DNA of 60,021 nucleotides. Origin: JABHIE01 sp964584805. GTDB lineage: Bacteria > Planctomycetota > UBA1135. The stretch spans positions 1 to 60,021 of the forward strand of contig CAZPAY010000014.1 in the NCBI GenBank assembly GCA_964584805.1. Reading direction: 5' to 3'. The notes under the pieces were generated by a model that ran no database searches, was not told the origin of the DNA, and saw nothing but the letters and a program-made list of their open reading frames with translations. Positions 9,285-18,496 of this stretch are shown piece by piece. Position numbers and translations under genes: made by a program. How positions within the stretch are numbered: the stretch's first letter is position 1; every line of letters begins with the position of its first letter.

Positions 9285-10634
9285 ATGTTTCACAGAGTTT
9301 TCATAGCAAACAGAGGCGAAGTCGCGGCCCGGATGGTCCGCGCTTGTAATGATTTGGGCATCGAGGCTGTTTGCGCGGCTTCTGAGGCCGACTTGGCTGC
9401 GGGCTATCCTTATTTGGATGAGGCGGCTGAGGTGGTTTGCTTAGGCCCTGGCTCAGCGAATCAGTCTTATTTGAAAGTCGAAGAGGTGATTCAGGCGGCG
9501 AAACAGACGCAGTGCTCGGCCATTCACCCAGGCTGGGGTTTCTTGGCTGAGAATGCTGAATTTGCCTCCTTGTGCAAGCAACATGGCTTGAGTTTTATTG
9601 GGCCGTCCCCTGAGGCGATGGATCGCATGGGGCGTAAAGTTTCGGCGCGCGAGTCGGCAATTGAAGCGGGTTTGCCAATAGTGCCAGGCTCGAATGGCTT
9701 ACTGCCCAACGCTGAGGCAGCCAAAGTTGTTGCCGAGGAAGTCGGTTACCCCGTGGTACTCAAGGCCGATGCCGGTGGCGGCGGCCGCGGGATTCGCCGC
9801 TGTGATTCGGCTGATGAGATCGATGCCGCTTTCGCCGAAGCCGCACGCGAGGCCGAGACAGCTTTTGGCTGCGCCGAGTTGTATCTTGAAAAATATTTGG
9901 TCGGCGGCCGGCACATTGAGTTCCAAGTTTTGGGCGACGGCCGAGGTAACGCAATTCATTTTGGTGAGCGCGAATGCTCCGTGCAGCGGCGTCACCAAAA
10001 GTTGTTAGAAGAGGCACCCAGTTCGGTACTGACCGATGAGCAACGCGCCCACTATGGCGAACTGTCCACTCAGGCAACTGCATTCTGGAATTACGCCGGT
10101 GCAGGCACGATGGAATATTTGCTAGCCGACGACGGCAAGCTTTACTTCCTTGAAATGAACACGCGCTTGCAAGTCGAGCACCCCGTCACCGAGGCGATTT
10201 GTGGCGTCGATTTGGCTCAAGCACAAATTCGTATTGCCGCCGGCGGTGACCTGCCATGCACGCAAGATGAGGTCACGCTTACGGGCCATGCGATTGAGGC
10301 GAGAATTAACGCCGAAGACCCTGATGCGGATTTCCGACCCGCTCCAGGCACGGTTGAGCGATTTACGCCCCCATCGGGCGAGCGAGTGCGTACCGATACG
10401 CATTTAATCGAGGGCGCAAAAATCCCTCCGCACTATGACTCCTTGATTGCAAAAGTCATCGTGCACGGCGACACGCGCAAAGAGGCGATTGCTTCGACAA
10501 TCATGGCTTTAAATGAGATGGTGGTCGAGGGGGTGCCGACGACGACTCCGTTGCACTTACGGATTTTGGCTGAGCCTGATTTCGCCGCAGGCAATTACGA
10601 CACGCTGTGGTTGGAGAAACTCCTCAAGTCGTAG
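9285..10634 (+). CDS. accC: Biotin carboxylase subunit of an acyl-CoA carboxylase
   Basis: ATP-grasp enzyme that carboxylates the biotin of a carrier protein using bicarbonate and ATP. At 449 residues it has stand-alone AccC length. Visible signatures are the N-terminal FIANRGEVAARMVRACNDLG, AIHPGWGFLAENAEFA, the glycine-rich KADAGGGGRGIR, GERECSVQRRHQKLLEEAPS and the catalytic MNTRLQVEHPVTE. The ATG at 9285 is chosen because it begins exactly at the family N-terminus and has AGGAG 15 bases upstream; the upstream open frame is non-homologous leader. The partner carboxyltransferase and biotin carrier are at 13840 and 15576, separated by two unrelated genes, so the three probably form one enzyme encoded in a split cluster. 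Its 3' end overlaps the next gene if that uses the GTG at 10607. Confidence 0.93.
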   Translation: MFHRVFIANRGEVAARMVRACNDLGIEAVCAASEADLAAGYPYLDEAAEVVCLGPGSANQSYLKVEEVIQAAKQTQCSAIHPGWGFLAENAEFASLCKQHGLSFIGPSPEAMDRMGRKVSARESAIEAGLPIVPGSNGLLPNAEAAKVVAEEVGYPVVLKADAGGGGRGIRRCDSADEIDAAFAEAAREAETAFGCAELYLEKYLVGGRHIEFQVLGDGRGNAIHFGERECSVQRRHQKLLEEAPSSVLTDEQRAHYGELSTQATAFWNYAGAGTMEYLLADDGKLYFLEMNTRLQVEHPVTEAICGVDLAQAQIRIAAGGDLPCTQDEVTLTGHAIEARINAEDPDADFRPAPGTVERFTPPSGERVRTDTHLIEGAKIPPHYDSLIAKVIVHGDTRKEAIASTIMALNEMVVEGVPTTTPLHLRILAEPDFAAGNYDTLWLEKLLKS

Positions 10635-12508
10635 TCGCACCCGCGTGGTCGAGGCGCGCCCGCTTGCACGCGGTGCGTTTATTGGGTGTCTGCAACTTTC
10701 CCATTTCCATCGCGGCGGCGTGGGGCTATTTCCAATTACTACCCAACGAAATGGGTTTCCAAGCGGGGCTATTTTTAGTCGCCGCGCTTTTAGCATCTAT
10801 TCTCGCTCTAAATTTGGCGCCCGCGGCAATTGCACATCTCGCCGCAGGTTTAATGCCAAGGAAATCAGCAGGCATTACCGTTGCTTTTTGTTTCGCATTT
10901 TTCGATCTGCTCATCTATTCCGACACTCGTATTTTTGCACTCTTCCGTTTTCACTTTAACGGGCATGTCTGGAACGCACTCACCACACCGGGTGCAGGAG
11001 ATTCGATTGACGCTTCGGCGACGACATCCATTCTCGTCCCCGCTATCGCATTCCTGTTTGTTTGGTTTCTTTCTGCAAAACTTTGGAAGCATTTTGCTCG
11101 GCAGCCTATTCGCACAACAGCTTCTTTTTCTCCGCTCGCGCGCCCCACTCTGTGGTGGCTCGCTTTGGCATTGCCCGCGCTCATTCTTGAAAAGGGGCTT
11201 TATGTGTATGCCGTCTCGCAGCAACAAACTCAGATTCCAGAGATTGCGCATTATGTCCCGGCTTACCTGCCTCTGCGCCTTCACCTTGAGGAAGAGTCGC
11301 TCACGATTCTTGAGCCCAGTTGGGATTTAATCGAAAGCGAAGATCGCCTGAATTATCCCAAAGACACAATCCAAATCCCCGAAGGCGGCCCGCGCCCCAA
11401 CATCCTCGTGTTGGTCAGTGATGCATTGCGAGCCGACATGCTCGCACCCGAAACGATGCCATTGATTCACGCGTGGTCAAAAACAGCGCGCAACTTCACG
11501 AATCATCTTTCCGGTGGCAACGGCACGCGGATGGGCCTATTCAGCCTTTTCTATGGCCTACATGGTTCTTATTGGGCGCCTTTCTTGGCCGCACATCGCT
11601 CACCCGTCCTGCTCGACACCCTTCAAGAGCTTGATTATCAAACGCTCATTTTGGCCTCGGCGAGTCAGAAATATCCTGAGTTCCGCTCAACCATTTGGGC
11701 GAATATGACCGACACAATCGAAGACACTTTTGTCGGTGAAAAATACATCCGCGACCAAGCTTGCGCAGACCGATTTGATTCATGGCTCGACGCACGCGAC
11801 ACCGAGCGCCCCTTTTTCGGTTTTACTCTGCTTGACTCTACGCACCTCAACTATTCCTTCCCGCCAGAACAAGCGCGTTGGCAGCCTTACACCCAAACGG
11901 TTGACTTTCATCGCCTCAGTTACGGAGGCGACGAAGACACGCGCACTCAACTTTTCAATCGCTACCGTAATTCGGTTGATTACGCAGACGGCGTCCTTGC
12001 TCAGATGCTCGCTTCCCTTGAGTCGCGTGGGCTGAGTGAAAATACAATTGTGGTCATTACCGGCGACCACGGCGAAGAAATGTTTGAGCATGGGTTTTGG
12101 GGTCACAACTCCAACTTTCTCGACCCGCAATTGCGTGTGCCTTTTTTGGTGAAGGGCCCTGGGTTTCCGATTGGCGTTGAAACACGCCCCACTTCGCATA
12201 CCGACTTGCCGCGCACTTTGCTTGAATTACTTGGTGTGCCAAGTGACCAAACCCACGGCTACAACCTCGGTGTCAACCTCTTGAGCCCCCAAGAAAATCG
12301 CAAGCGCGTGGCTGCGGCTTGGGGGCAACTTTGCGTGCGTCTTGACGACGGCCTGATGCTTGTGCCTATGGAAACTTTCGGTGCCGGTGTTGAGTTTCGT
12401 GGGCTCGACTGGCAACTCCTCCCCGACGCGAGTGCTATGATGCAACGCGAAAGTGAAACGCTCGAATCGTTGCTCGCCGATTGCCGCCGATTCCTTTCCT
12501 CGCCTTAA
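10607..12508 (+). CDS. YejM-like inner-membrane sulfatase-fold protein
   Basis: A 633-residue protein with about five transmembrane helices in the first 215 residues, followed by a periplasmic sulfatase/alkaline-phosphatase-fold domain. The fold is shown by RPNILVLVSDALRADML near residue 264 (metal-site Asp), a GNGTRMGLFSLFYGLHG segment where sulfatases carry the nucleophile, and the metal-binding VVITGDHGEEMFEHGFWGH near residue 482. This arrangement matches the DUF3413/YejM (PbgA, LapC) family, whose members control lipopolysaccharide synthesis or remodel the envelope; whether this one is catalytic is unclear. The start is uncertain: GTG at 10607 overlaps accC by 28 bases, while a later GTG near 10673 would remove a poorly conserved leader. 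Codon usage resembles the neighbours. Confidence 0.82.
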   Translation: MVGETPQVVVAPAWSRRARLHAVRLLGVCNFPISIAAAWGYFQLLPNEMGFQAGLFLVAALLASILALNLAPAAIAHLAAGLMPRKSAGITVAFCFAFFDLLIYSDTRIFALFRFHFNGHVWNALTTPGAGDSIDASATTSILVPAIAFLFVWFLSAKLWKHFARQPIRTTASFSPLARPTLWWLALALPALILEKGLYVYAVSQQQTQIPEIAHYVPAYLPLRLHLEEESLTILEPSWDLIESEDRLNYPKDTIQIPEGGPRPNILVLVSDALRADMLAPETMPLIHAWSKTARNFTNHLSGGNGTRMGLFSLFYGLHGSYWAPFLAAHRSPVLLDTLQELDYQTLILASASQKYPEFRSTIWANMTDTIEDTFVGEKYIRDQACADRFDSWLDARDTERPFFGFTLLDSTHLNYSFPPEQARWQPYTQTVDFHRLSYGGDEDTRTQLFNRYRNSVDYADGVLAQMLASLESRGLSENTIVVITGDHGEEMFEHGFWGHNSNFLDPQLRVPFLVKGPGFPIGVETRPTSHTDLPRTLLELLGVPSDQTHGYNLGVNLLSPQENRKRVAAAWGQLCVRLDDGLMLVPMETFGAGVEFRGLDWQLLPDASAMMQRESETLESLLADCRRFLSSP

Positions 12509-12549
12509 TCACGGCTAACGAAAGGGCAAAATGCGCGTAAGATAGAGCC

Positions 12550-13728
12550 ATGAAACGTGCCCTAATCACATGCCTTCTCACGTTAAGCGCCCTTTCTCCG
12601 ATTCACGCCCAAGGCCAAACAGCCGAATGCACAATTGGAATCGATACGAGCTTTGCTGGGGTTTACATCCCTCTCCGTTTAGACACCCTAGGTGACAATT
12701 GGTCTTTATCGCACCCCACCCTCCAGCTCACTTGGAACACTGACGAAGGCTTCCTAGGCGAATTTTACGCACCCGAAAAGCCCGCCATGGCCTTCCGCGT
12801 CGACGCTGATGTACTTAGAGACCTATTCGATGACAACTTTGCGGGCGCCTGGGGCTCTGGCTTTTGCGTCCAAGTTGAAGCAGACGCCGCCCCCACAGAA
12901 ACGGCAAAAGAGATTTGGGCCATGTTGCTATCTGAATTCCCCAACATCGCAAGCGACGGCAACCTCACTATTGCGAAACAAGGTGAGCTCAACACCCTTT
13001 TCAATCGGCTTTACGCTGAGGTGATTGCACGCGACGACCTCGCCAGCGTAGTGCAAGATGGCTCGTTTACCATGACATCCTTTAGTGTTTTAGCTTCCTC
13101 TACGGCCGTCTGGGAAATCATGATTGCGACGGCACCACTGGCTGATTTCCCCGTCATCATTGAGCAGATGGGCGAAGAAGTTCCCGATGCCTTGGCGATG
13201 TTTGTGTCGGATGAGCCTTTTGCGCGCGAGCTATTCTCAACCACACTGCACAACTTGATGGCCGTCGTAATGGACACCTTCGATCTCGAAGTCAACATCG
13301 CTCAAGAACTAGGTGAATTCCGTTATTTCGACCTGTCTCTACATGTCAATGATTACGGAGTCGTTGGCGCCTTTCCCGAAACAGTTGCGACCACTTTCGT
13401 CGAAACGATGCGCCCCTTTTACCCGCGACTCCTTGAACTCGGCGCCAACTACCCAACGGTCGACATCCCAAGCTTCGAAGATTTCGAGAGCGAGGTCATG
13501 GGCAGTATCCCAGAAGTCGATCTCGACAAAGCCTTTCAACACTATCTGCCCATGCATGCGTCTTTCCATCTTAATGTAGACGCCTTTGAGCCAGCCGAAT
13601 TCCCTGCCGACCACTTCAGCCTTCAGCGCAAAGGTGTTTTGGTGCAAAACCTCTCACCTATTTTGCAGATGGTGGTGCAGCAAGCAATGATGGCCCAAGA
13701 TGATGGGTCTGACGAGTTGGAGTTTTAG
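12550..13728 (+). CDS. Secreted protein of unknown function
   Basis: A 392-residue protein with a canonical Sec signal peptide (MKRALITCLLTLSALSPIHA, cleavage after HAQ likely). The mature part is acidic and rich in hydrophobic/aromatic positions, with two cysteines (in TAECTIG and GFCVQVE) that could pair. I recognise no family motif or catalytic signature. It begins 41 bases after the YejM-like gene and is followed by a strong hairpin, so it may be the last gene of that transcript. It sits inside the split acyl-CoA carboxylase cluster, but nothing in its sequence links it to that enzyme. Confidence 0.75.
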   Translation: MKRALITCLLTLSALSPIHAQGQTAECTIGIDTSFAGVYIPLRLDTLGDNWSLSHPTLQLTWNTDEGFLGEFYAPEKPAMAFRVDADVLRDLFDDNFAGAWGSGFCVQVEADAAPTETAKEIWAMLLSEFPNIASDGNLTIAKQGELNTLFNRLYAEVIARDDLASVVQDGSFTMTSFSVLASSTAVWEIMIATAPLADFPVIIEQMGEEVPDALAMFVSDEPFARELFSTTLHNLMAVVMDTFDLEVNIAQELGEFRYFDLSLHVNDYGVVGAFPETVATTFVETMRPFYPRLLELGANYPTVDIPSFEDFESEVMGSIPEVDLDKAFQHYLPMHASFHLNVDAFEPAEFPADHFSLQRKGVLVQNLSPILQMVVQQAMMAQDDGSDELEF

Positions 13729-13741
13729 TTTTCTATCTGTG

Positions 13742-13777
13742 TTGCCGCCCCATGCGAGCTTCTTTAGGGGGCGGCAA
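13742..13777 (+). other. Strong intergenic hairpin
   Basis: A perfect 10-bp inverted repeat (TTGCCGCCCC at 13742-13751 and GGGGCGGCAA at 13768-13777) encloses a 16-base loop. No T-tract follows on the + strand, so it is not a classic intrinsic terminator. It may still mark the end of the upstream transcript or form part of the leader of the carboxyltransferase gene starting 62 bases later. Confidence 0.6.
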
Positions 13778-13839
13778 GCCAGGCGCAGGCTGAGAGAAGA
13801 CACCGAGACAAACGCCCAAAAAGGAACTAACCTATACCC

Positions 13840-15573
13840 ATGGCATTTGTCCCCCTCACCCCCATTGGGTCTGCACGAGATTCGTTTCTCGATGAGCAAG
13901 AAATTGCGAAAAATGGTGCTTTCTTGAATGAGCACAATGATTTGCTAAATGAGCGTCGCGCCGTCGTAAAGTCTGGCTGGGGCGAGAAATACGTCGATCG
14001 TACTCATGCAAAAGGCAAGATGACCGCCTGGGAGCGAGTCGAAGCGATCAAAGACGAGGGCTCACCCGTCCACCCCGTGGGCACTTTTGTGAATTGGGGT
14101 GTTGATTTCGACGCTGGCGGTAAAAAGATGGTCTCGCCTGGAGCGGGTGTGATTACCGTTTTGACTCGAGTCGAAAACCGCTGGGTTGTCGTCATTGCTA
14201 ATGACAACACGGTGGCTTCGGGTTCTTGGTGGCCACAGACTTCGGAAAAAATTGAGCGCGCCCAAGAGATTGGCTTGAGCCTGCGCATCCCGGTGGTTTA
14301 CTTAGTCGACTGTTCGGGTTTGTTCTTGCCAGAGCAATCACGCAGTTTCCCCGGTCGCACAGGCGCGGGGCACATCTTTAAGAAAAACTCGCAACTCGCT
14401 GCGGCGGGCGTCCCTCAAATTGCGGGTGTATTTGGCGACTGCATTGCCGGTGGTGGATATATGCCCATCATCAGTGACCGCGTTTACATGACCGAGCAGG
14501 CTTACATGGTGATTGCCGGCGCCGCGCTCATTAAGGGTGCTAAATCACAAAAGTTGACCTCTCTCGGCATCGGCGGCCCTGAGGTGCATGTGCATCAATC
14601 CGCTTGCGCCGACGAGCGCGTGCCTGATGACACCGCTTGCATTGCCGCCATGCGCCGCGAGGTTGCGACGACCGCCGATTGCGGGGCTGACTTTCGCCGC
14701 GGTGGCGTGACACCGGCTGAGCCCACTTACGACGCTACGGAATTAGACACGCTCTTCCCTGCTGACCACCGCCGTTTTTATGACGTGCGCGAAGTGATTG
14801 CTCGACTTGTTGACCGCTCGCAATTCTGGGAAGTCCTCCCCCATCGCGGGAAAGAAATGGTCGTGGGCATTGGCCGCGTAAATGGCCTGTACACGGGTTT
14901 CATCGGCAATGTGCAAGGCCCCGTCGACGACCCGATGCACAAGGGCAAAGTCAAACCCGGTGGCATCCTTTACCGGGAGGGCATCGCAAAGATTTCTGCG
15001 TTTTCGCGTGCTTGCAATGATGACGGCATCCCGATTGTTTGGCTGCAAGACATTTCAGGCTTTGACATCGGCACTGAGGCCGAAGCGCATGGCCTGCTCG
15101 GTTATGGCTCAAGTTTGATTTACACCAACAGCACCAACACCACGCCGATGTTTACGATTCTGATGCGGAAGGCATCCGGCGCGGGTTACTACGCGATGGC
15201 CGGGCTTCCTTATGAGCCAGTGCTGCAACTCTCCACTCCGCTTTCGCGCCAAAGCGTCATGGAAGGCCGCACGCTTTCGATTGCGGCGTTTAACACCAAA
15301 CTCGATGATGACTTCGAAATTGCCACCGACGACCCCGAAGAGCGTGCCGCCATCGAAAGGGGCATGGCCGCCACCGAGGCGCGCATCGAAGGTGACATGT
15401 GCCCCTACAAGGCCGCGAGTCAACGCGACACCGATGAAATCATTCAGCCAAGCGAGATGCGCCCGTATCTTGAGTGCCTGATCGAGGCGAGCTATCAAGC
15501 GCAGGGCTACCGCCGCTTGAAAAATCCACGCATTTGGTCGCTGCACGACCTAGACATTTTGACCGAGCGCTAA
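13840..15573 (+). CDS. Acyl-CoA carboxylase carboxyltransferase subunit, GcdA-like
   Basis: A 577-residue crotonase-superfamily protein with two carboxyltransferase halves. The first carries ENRWVVVIANDNTVASGSWW, VYLVDCSGLFLPEQ and FGDCIAGGGYMPIISD (oxyanion region); the second carries VIARLVDRSQFWE, GRVNGLYTGFIGNVQG, IPIVWLQDISGFDIGTEAE and SGAGYYAMAG. From memory of the families the order and wording resemble glutaconyl-CoA decarboxylase alpha (GcdA) more than AccD or PccB. A biotin carrier starts two bases downstream and a biotin carboxylase lies 3.2 kb upstream, while no membrane decarboxylase beta subunit is present. I therefore infer a soluble three-component carboxylase; the acyl-CoA substrate (methylcrotonyl, propionyl, glutaconyl or other) cannot be told. 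Confidence 0.88.
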   Translation: MAFVPLTPIGSARDSFLDEQEIAKNGAFLNEHNDLLNERRAVVKSGWGEKYVDRTHAKGKMTAWERVEAIKDEGSPVHPVGTFVNWGVDFDAGGKKMVSPGAGVITVLTRVENRWVVVIANDNTVASGSWWPQTSEKIERAQEIGLSLRIPVVYLVDCSGLFLPEQSRSFPGRTGAGHIFKKNSQLAAAGVPQIAGVFGDCIAGGGYMPIISDRVYMTEQAYMVIAGAALIKGAKSQKLTSLGIGGPEVHVHQSACADERVPDDTACIAAMRREVATTADCGADFRRGGVTPAEPTYDATELDTLFPADHRRFYDVREVIARLVDRSQFWEVLPHRGKEMVVGIGRVNGLYTGFIGNVQGPVDDPMHKGKVKPGGILYREGIAKISAFSRACNDDGIPIVWLQDISGFDIGTEAEAHGLLGYGSSLIYTNSTNTTPMFTILMRKASGAGYYAMAGLPYEPVLQLSTPLSRQSVMEGRTLSIAAFNTKLDDDFEIATDDPEERAAIERGMAATEARIEGDMCPYKAASQRDTDEIIQPSEMRPYLECLIEASYQAQGYRRLKNPRIWSLHDLDILTER

Positions 15574-15575
15574 CG

Positions 15576-16157
15576 ATGACGACGAAAGCCATCCTTTTGA
15601 AAACTCGCCCCAGCGCCGACGGCGACGGCTGGGACGTCCTTGCCCCGGCGGTCGGTTTGTATACGAGCGCCCCTTCGGAAGGCACCCCACTCAAAGCGGG
15701 CGCGCAAGCTGGGTCGATTTTGATTCTTGATCAAGCGGTTTCTTTGCTCATGCCCGAAGGTGTCGGTGGTTTTGTCGCCACGACACCGCCCGCGCTGACG
15801 CAACAACCTGTTGGCTATGGCGATGTTTTGTTTCAACTCAAAGCCGGCAGTGAGGGTGACTTCACGGCCCCAACAACCGACTCTGCGGCCGAAAGCGCTG
15901 AGGGCTTGGTTGTGCGCTCACCACAAGCGGGTCGTTTTTACCGCCGCCCTGAGCCAGATGCGCCTCTTTACGCCACCGATGGTGATGAGCTCAAAGCAGG
16001 TCGCACTTTGGGTTTGCTCGAAGTCATGAAGACCTTCAACCCGGTCAAGTATCAACCAGGCAATGGCCTGCCTGACACAGCAAAGGTTTTGCGTTTTCTA
16101 GTTGAGGATGCGAGCGATGTTGAAGAAGCTCAACCTCTCTTGATTCTCGAATCATAA
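15576..16157 (+). CDS. Biotin carrier protein of the acyl-CoA carboxylase
   Basis: A 193-residue protein whose C-terminal ~80 residues form a biotinyl/lipoyl domain. The attachment motif reads LLEVMKTFNPVKY, with the biotinylated lysine in the MK pair near residue 152; Val replaces the commoner Ala or Ser before Met. An earlier VRSPQAGRFYRRPEPDAPLY is the usual entry strand of this domain. The ATG at 15576 lies two bases after the carboxyltransferase stop, indicating translational coupling, so the upstream in-frame start at 15474 inside that gene is rejected. The N-terminal half (residues 1-100) is less familiar and may dock to the carboxyltransferase. Confidence 0.88.
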   Translation: MTTKAILLKTRPSADGDGWDVLAPAVGLYTSAPSEGTPLKAGAQAGSILILDQAVSLLMPEGVGGFVATTPPALTQQPVGYGDVLFQLKAGSEGDFTAPTTDSAAESAEGLVVRSPQAGRFYRRPEPDAPLYATDGDELKAGRTLGLLEVMKTFNPVKYQPGNGLPDTAKVLRFLVEDASDVEEAQPLLILES

Positions 16158-16160
16158 TTT

Positions 16161-18494
16161 ATGGACCCACTTTTCTTTTTTGTCTCCGCCGGCGCAATTG
16201 TTGTCGTATTACTGATTGTCGTTTTTAGTCGCCGCCGACAAGAAAAGCTCGATTTCAAAGCTGCACAACGCTTGCGCGAAATGCAAAGCGAATTAGATGT
16301 GGGCCAGCAAACTCTTATGGGCTTGCGCTACCGCTCACAAATTCAAGAAATTATCACCCGCCTGAGCTCGCGGTTTATCCAAATGCTCGAACAAGACCTC
16401 GATACGGGTATTGAAGTCGCCTTGGGTGAATTGGGCGAGTTTGCGGAAGTCGACCGCGCTTATGTTTTCTTGTTTGACGACAAAGTCCAGACTTTGTCCA
16501 ACACCCACGAATGGGTCGCTCCTGGCACGACTGCCGAAAAAGAAAACCTACAAGGATTACCTGCATCGGTATTCCCCTGGTGGATGACCAAAATCCTTGC
16601 TGGCGATGTCATTCACTTCCCCGACATTCAAGATCTGCCAACTGAAGCCTCCGCTGAAAAGGATTTACTTGAGCAACAAGGCATTCAGTCCATCTTGGTT
16701 GTACCCCTAAATGCGCGCTCAGGTTGCCTTGGCTTTCTGGGTTTTGATTCCGTCCGCGAAGTTCGTGTCTGGCCGGAAGACACTTTGCCACTGCTACAAA
16801 CAGTAGGCGAAATTTTTGGTCGGTCACTTGAAGATCGCGCAAATCGTCAGCATATCGAGGAAAGTCGAGACAAAATTGATGCGGTTGTCCAATCCGCCCC
16901 GGTTGCATTATTCGCACTCGACCCCAAAGGTCATTTCTTGCTCGTCGAGGGCAAATCCGCCCGAGGCTTAGGTTTAAGCGAAAAGGTGATTGGTGAATCA
17001 GCCTTCGAATTCTTTGCCGACCAGCCTCGCCTCCAGCGCGAGCTTGAGCGGGCAATCGCAGGGGAAGCCTTCCGTACTGAATTCCATGCGGAAGAAAAAG
17101 TGTTCGATTTGCAAATGCGACCCGTTTTTGACGATTCAACATCCGTCGAAAAGGTTGTCATTGTTGCCAACGAAATTACCGAAAAATGGCACGCTGAGTT
17201 GCAGCTCGAAATCGAAAAGCTCTACGACAGTTTGACGGGCCTCCCCAATCGCAGTTTGCTCATTGACCGCGTGCGCCAAACGCTCATGCGCCGCGAAGGC
17301 GGCTCTTCGCGCTTCGCCATGCTGGTGCGCGTTGACCTCGACAAATTTGGCGTGCTCAATGACTCGCTCGGCGTTGCCCTAGGGGATCGATTCCTGCTCG
17401 CACTCGCCTCTTGCATGGAATCATTATTCCCCACACCCGCCACCGTGGCACGGATGGGTGCGGATGATTTTTCCATCTTGATCGACGACTTACGCGACCT
17501 TGACGACGGCGCAAAACTTTGCCTTGAGCTCCAGGAAAAATTAAACGCGGGTTTCGATATCGACGGCCGTCAAGCATCTTGTACCGCAAGCATCGGGATG
17601 GCTCCTTGGTCACCCGCCCACACCAACCCCGAAGAGTGGTTGCGCGATGCCGAGAGTGCGATGTCGTCCGCCCAAAACGCGGGGGGTGCGCGCCAAGAGT
17701 TTTTCTCAAACACGATGCAAGTACGCGCCGTCTCGGCTTGGCGACTCGAGGAAGAATTGCGCACCGCACTCGACAATGGCGACATCAAAACCTGGCTCCA
17801 GCCGATTGTGGATTTAGACACGCAAACGACGCAAGGCTTTGAGGCACTCGCTCGATGGAATCACGCCGAAGAGGGCTGGATTTCTCCTGGGCAATTCATA
17901 CCGGTCGCTGAAGATAGCGGCCTCATCACGGTTTTGGGTCTATCGATTTTGCGACAAGCCTGTGCGGCCTTGCGCGTCATCCATCAGTCACCAAAAGGCC
18001 ACGACAAACTTTGGATGAGTGTCAATCTCGCCGCTCGACAGCTGGAAGAGCCTGACATTGTGGCTCAAATCAGCAACATAGCTTCAGAAGCTGGCCTTGA
18101 GCCAAAGCACCTCAAACTCGAAGTCACCGAAACCGCTTTCATTCAACAAGCCGCCAACGCCGCGCAAGTCTTAACAGAATTACGCGACCTTGGTTTCCGC
18201 ATCAGTCTCGACGATTTCGGCACGGGTTACAGCTCACTGAGTTACTTGCATGAATTCCCGGTAAACACCATCAAGATCGATCGCAGTTTTGTCGCGTCGA
18301 TGACCGAGTCAAATCACGGTCGAGAAATCATCCGTACGATTTTGTTGCTGGCTCAGGGCCTCAACTTTGATGTCATTGCCGAAGGAATTGAAACCGACGA
18401 ACAACACCGCCTTTTACAAGCCATGGGTTGCGGCATGGGCCAGGGTTACCTTTTTGCTCGACCAGCGCCACCCGAAGACGCTTTTGCGGATTAA
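16161..18494 (+). CDS. GAF-PAS-GGDEF-EAL protein, probable c-di-GMP phosphodiesterase
   Basis: A 777-residue signalling protein. An N-terminal helix (residues 4-24, FFFVSAGAIVVVLLIVVF) anchors it; then come a GAF-like domain (about 55-215), a PAS domain (about 228-342), a GGDEF domain (about 348-505) and an EAL domain (about 535-775). The cyclase signature is degenerate: MGADDF near residue 432 replaces GGDEF, so cyclase activity is doubtful, though nucleotide sensing is possible. The EAL domain keeps its catalytic set: FEALARW near 560, KLEVTET, LDDFGTGYSSLSYL, IKIDRSF and VIAEGIETDEQ. I infer c-di-GMP hydrolysis controlled by GAF/PAS input. It starts three bases after the biotin carrier stop, so co-expression with the carboxylase genes is likely though unexplained. 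Confidence 0.9.
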   Translation: MDPLFFFVSAGAIVVVLLIVVFSRRRQEKLDFKAAQRLREMQSELDVGQQTLMGLRYRSQIQEIITRLSSRFIQMLEQDLDTGIEVALGELGEFAEVDRAYVFLFDDKVQTLSNTHEWVAPGTTAEKENLQGLPASVFPWWMTKILAGDVIHFPDIQDLPTEASAEKDLLEQQGIQSILVVPLNARSGCLGFLGFDSVREVRVWPEDTLPLLQTVGEIFGRSLEDRANRQHIEESRDKIDAVVQSAPVALFALDPKGHFLLVEGKSARGLGLSEKVIGESAFEFFADQPRLQRELERAIAGEAFRTEFHAEEKVFDLQMRPVFDDSTSVEKVVIVANEITEKWHAELQLEIEKLYDSLTGLPNRSLLIDRVRQTLMRREGGSSRFAMLVRVDLDKFGVLNDSLGVALGDRFLLALASCMESLFPTPATVARMGADDFSILIDDLRDLDDGAKLCLELQEKLNAGFDIDGRQASCTASIGMAPWSPAHTNPEEWLRDAESAMSSAQNAGGARQEFFSNTMQVRAVSAWRLEEELRTALDNGDIKTWLQPIVDLDTQTTQGFEALARWNHAEEGWISPGQFIPVAEDSGLITVLGLSILRQACAALRVIHQSPKGHDKLWMSVNLAARQLEEPDIVAQISNIASEAGLEPKHLKLEVTETAFIQQAANAAQVLTELRDLGFRISLDDFGTGYSSLSYLHEFPVNTIKIDRSFVASMTESNHGREIIRTILLLAQGLNFDVIAEGIETDEQHRLLQAMGCGMGQGYLFARPAPPEDAFAD

Positions 18495-18496
18495 AG

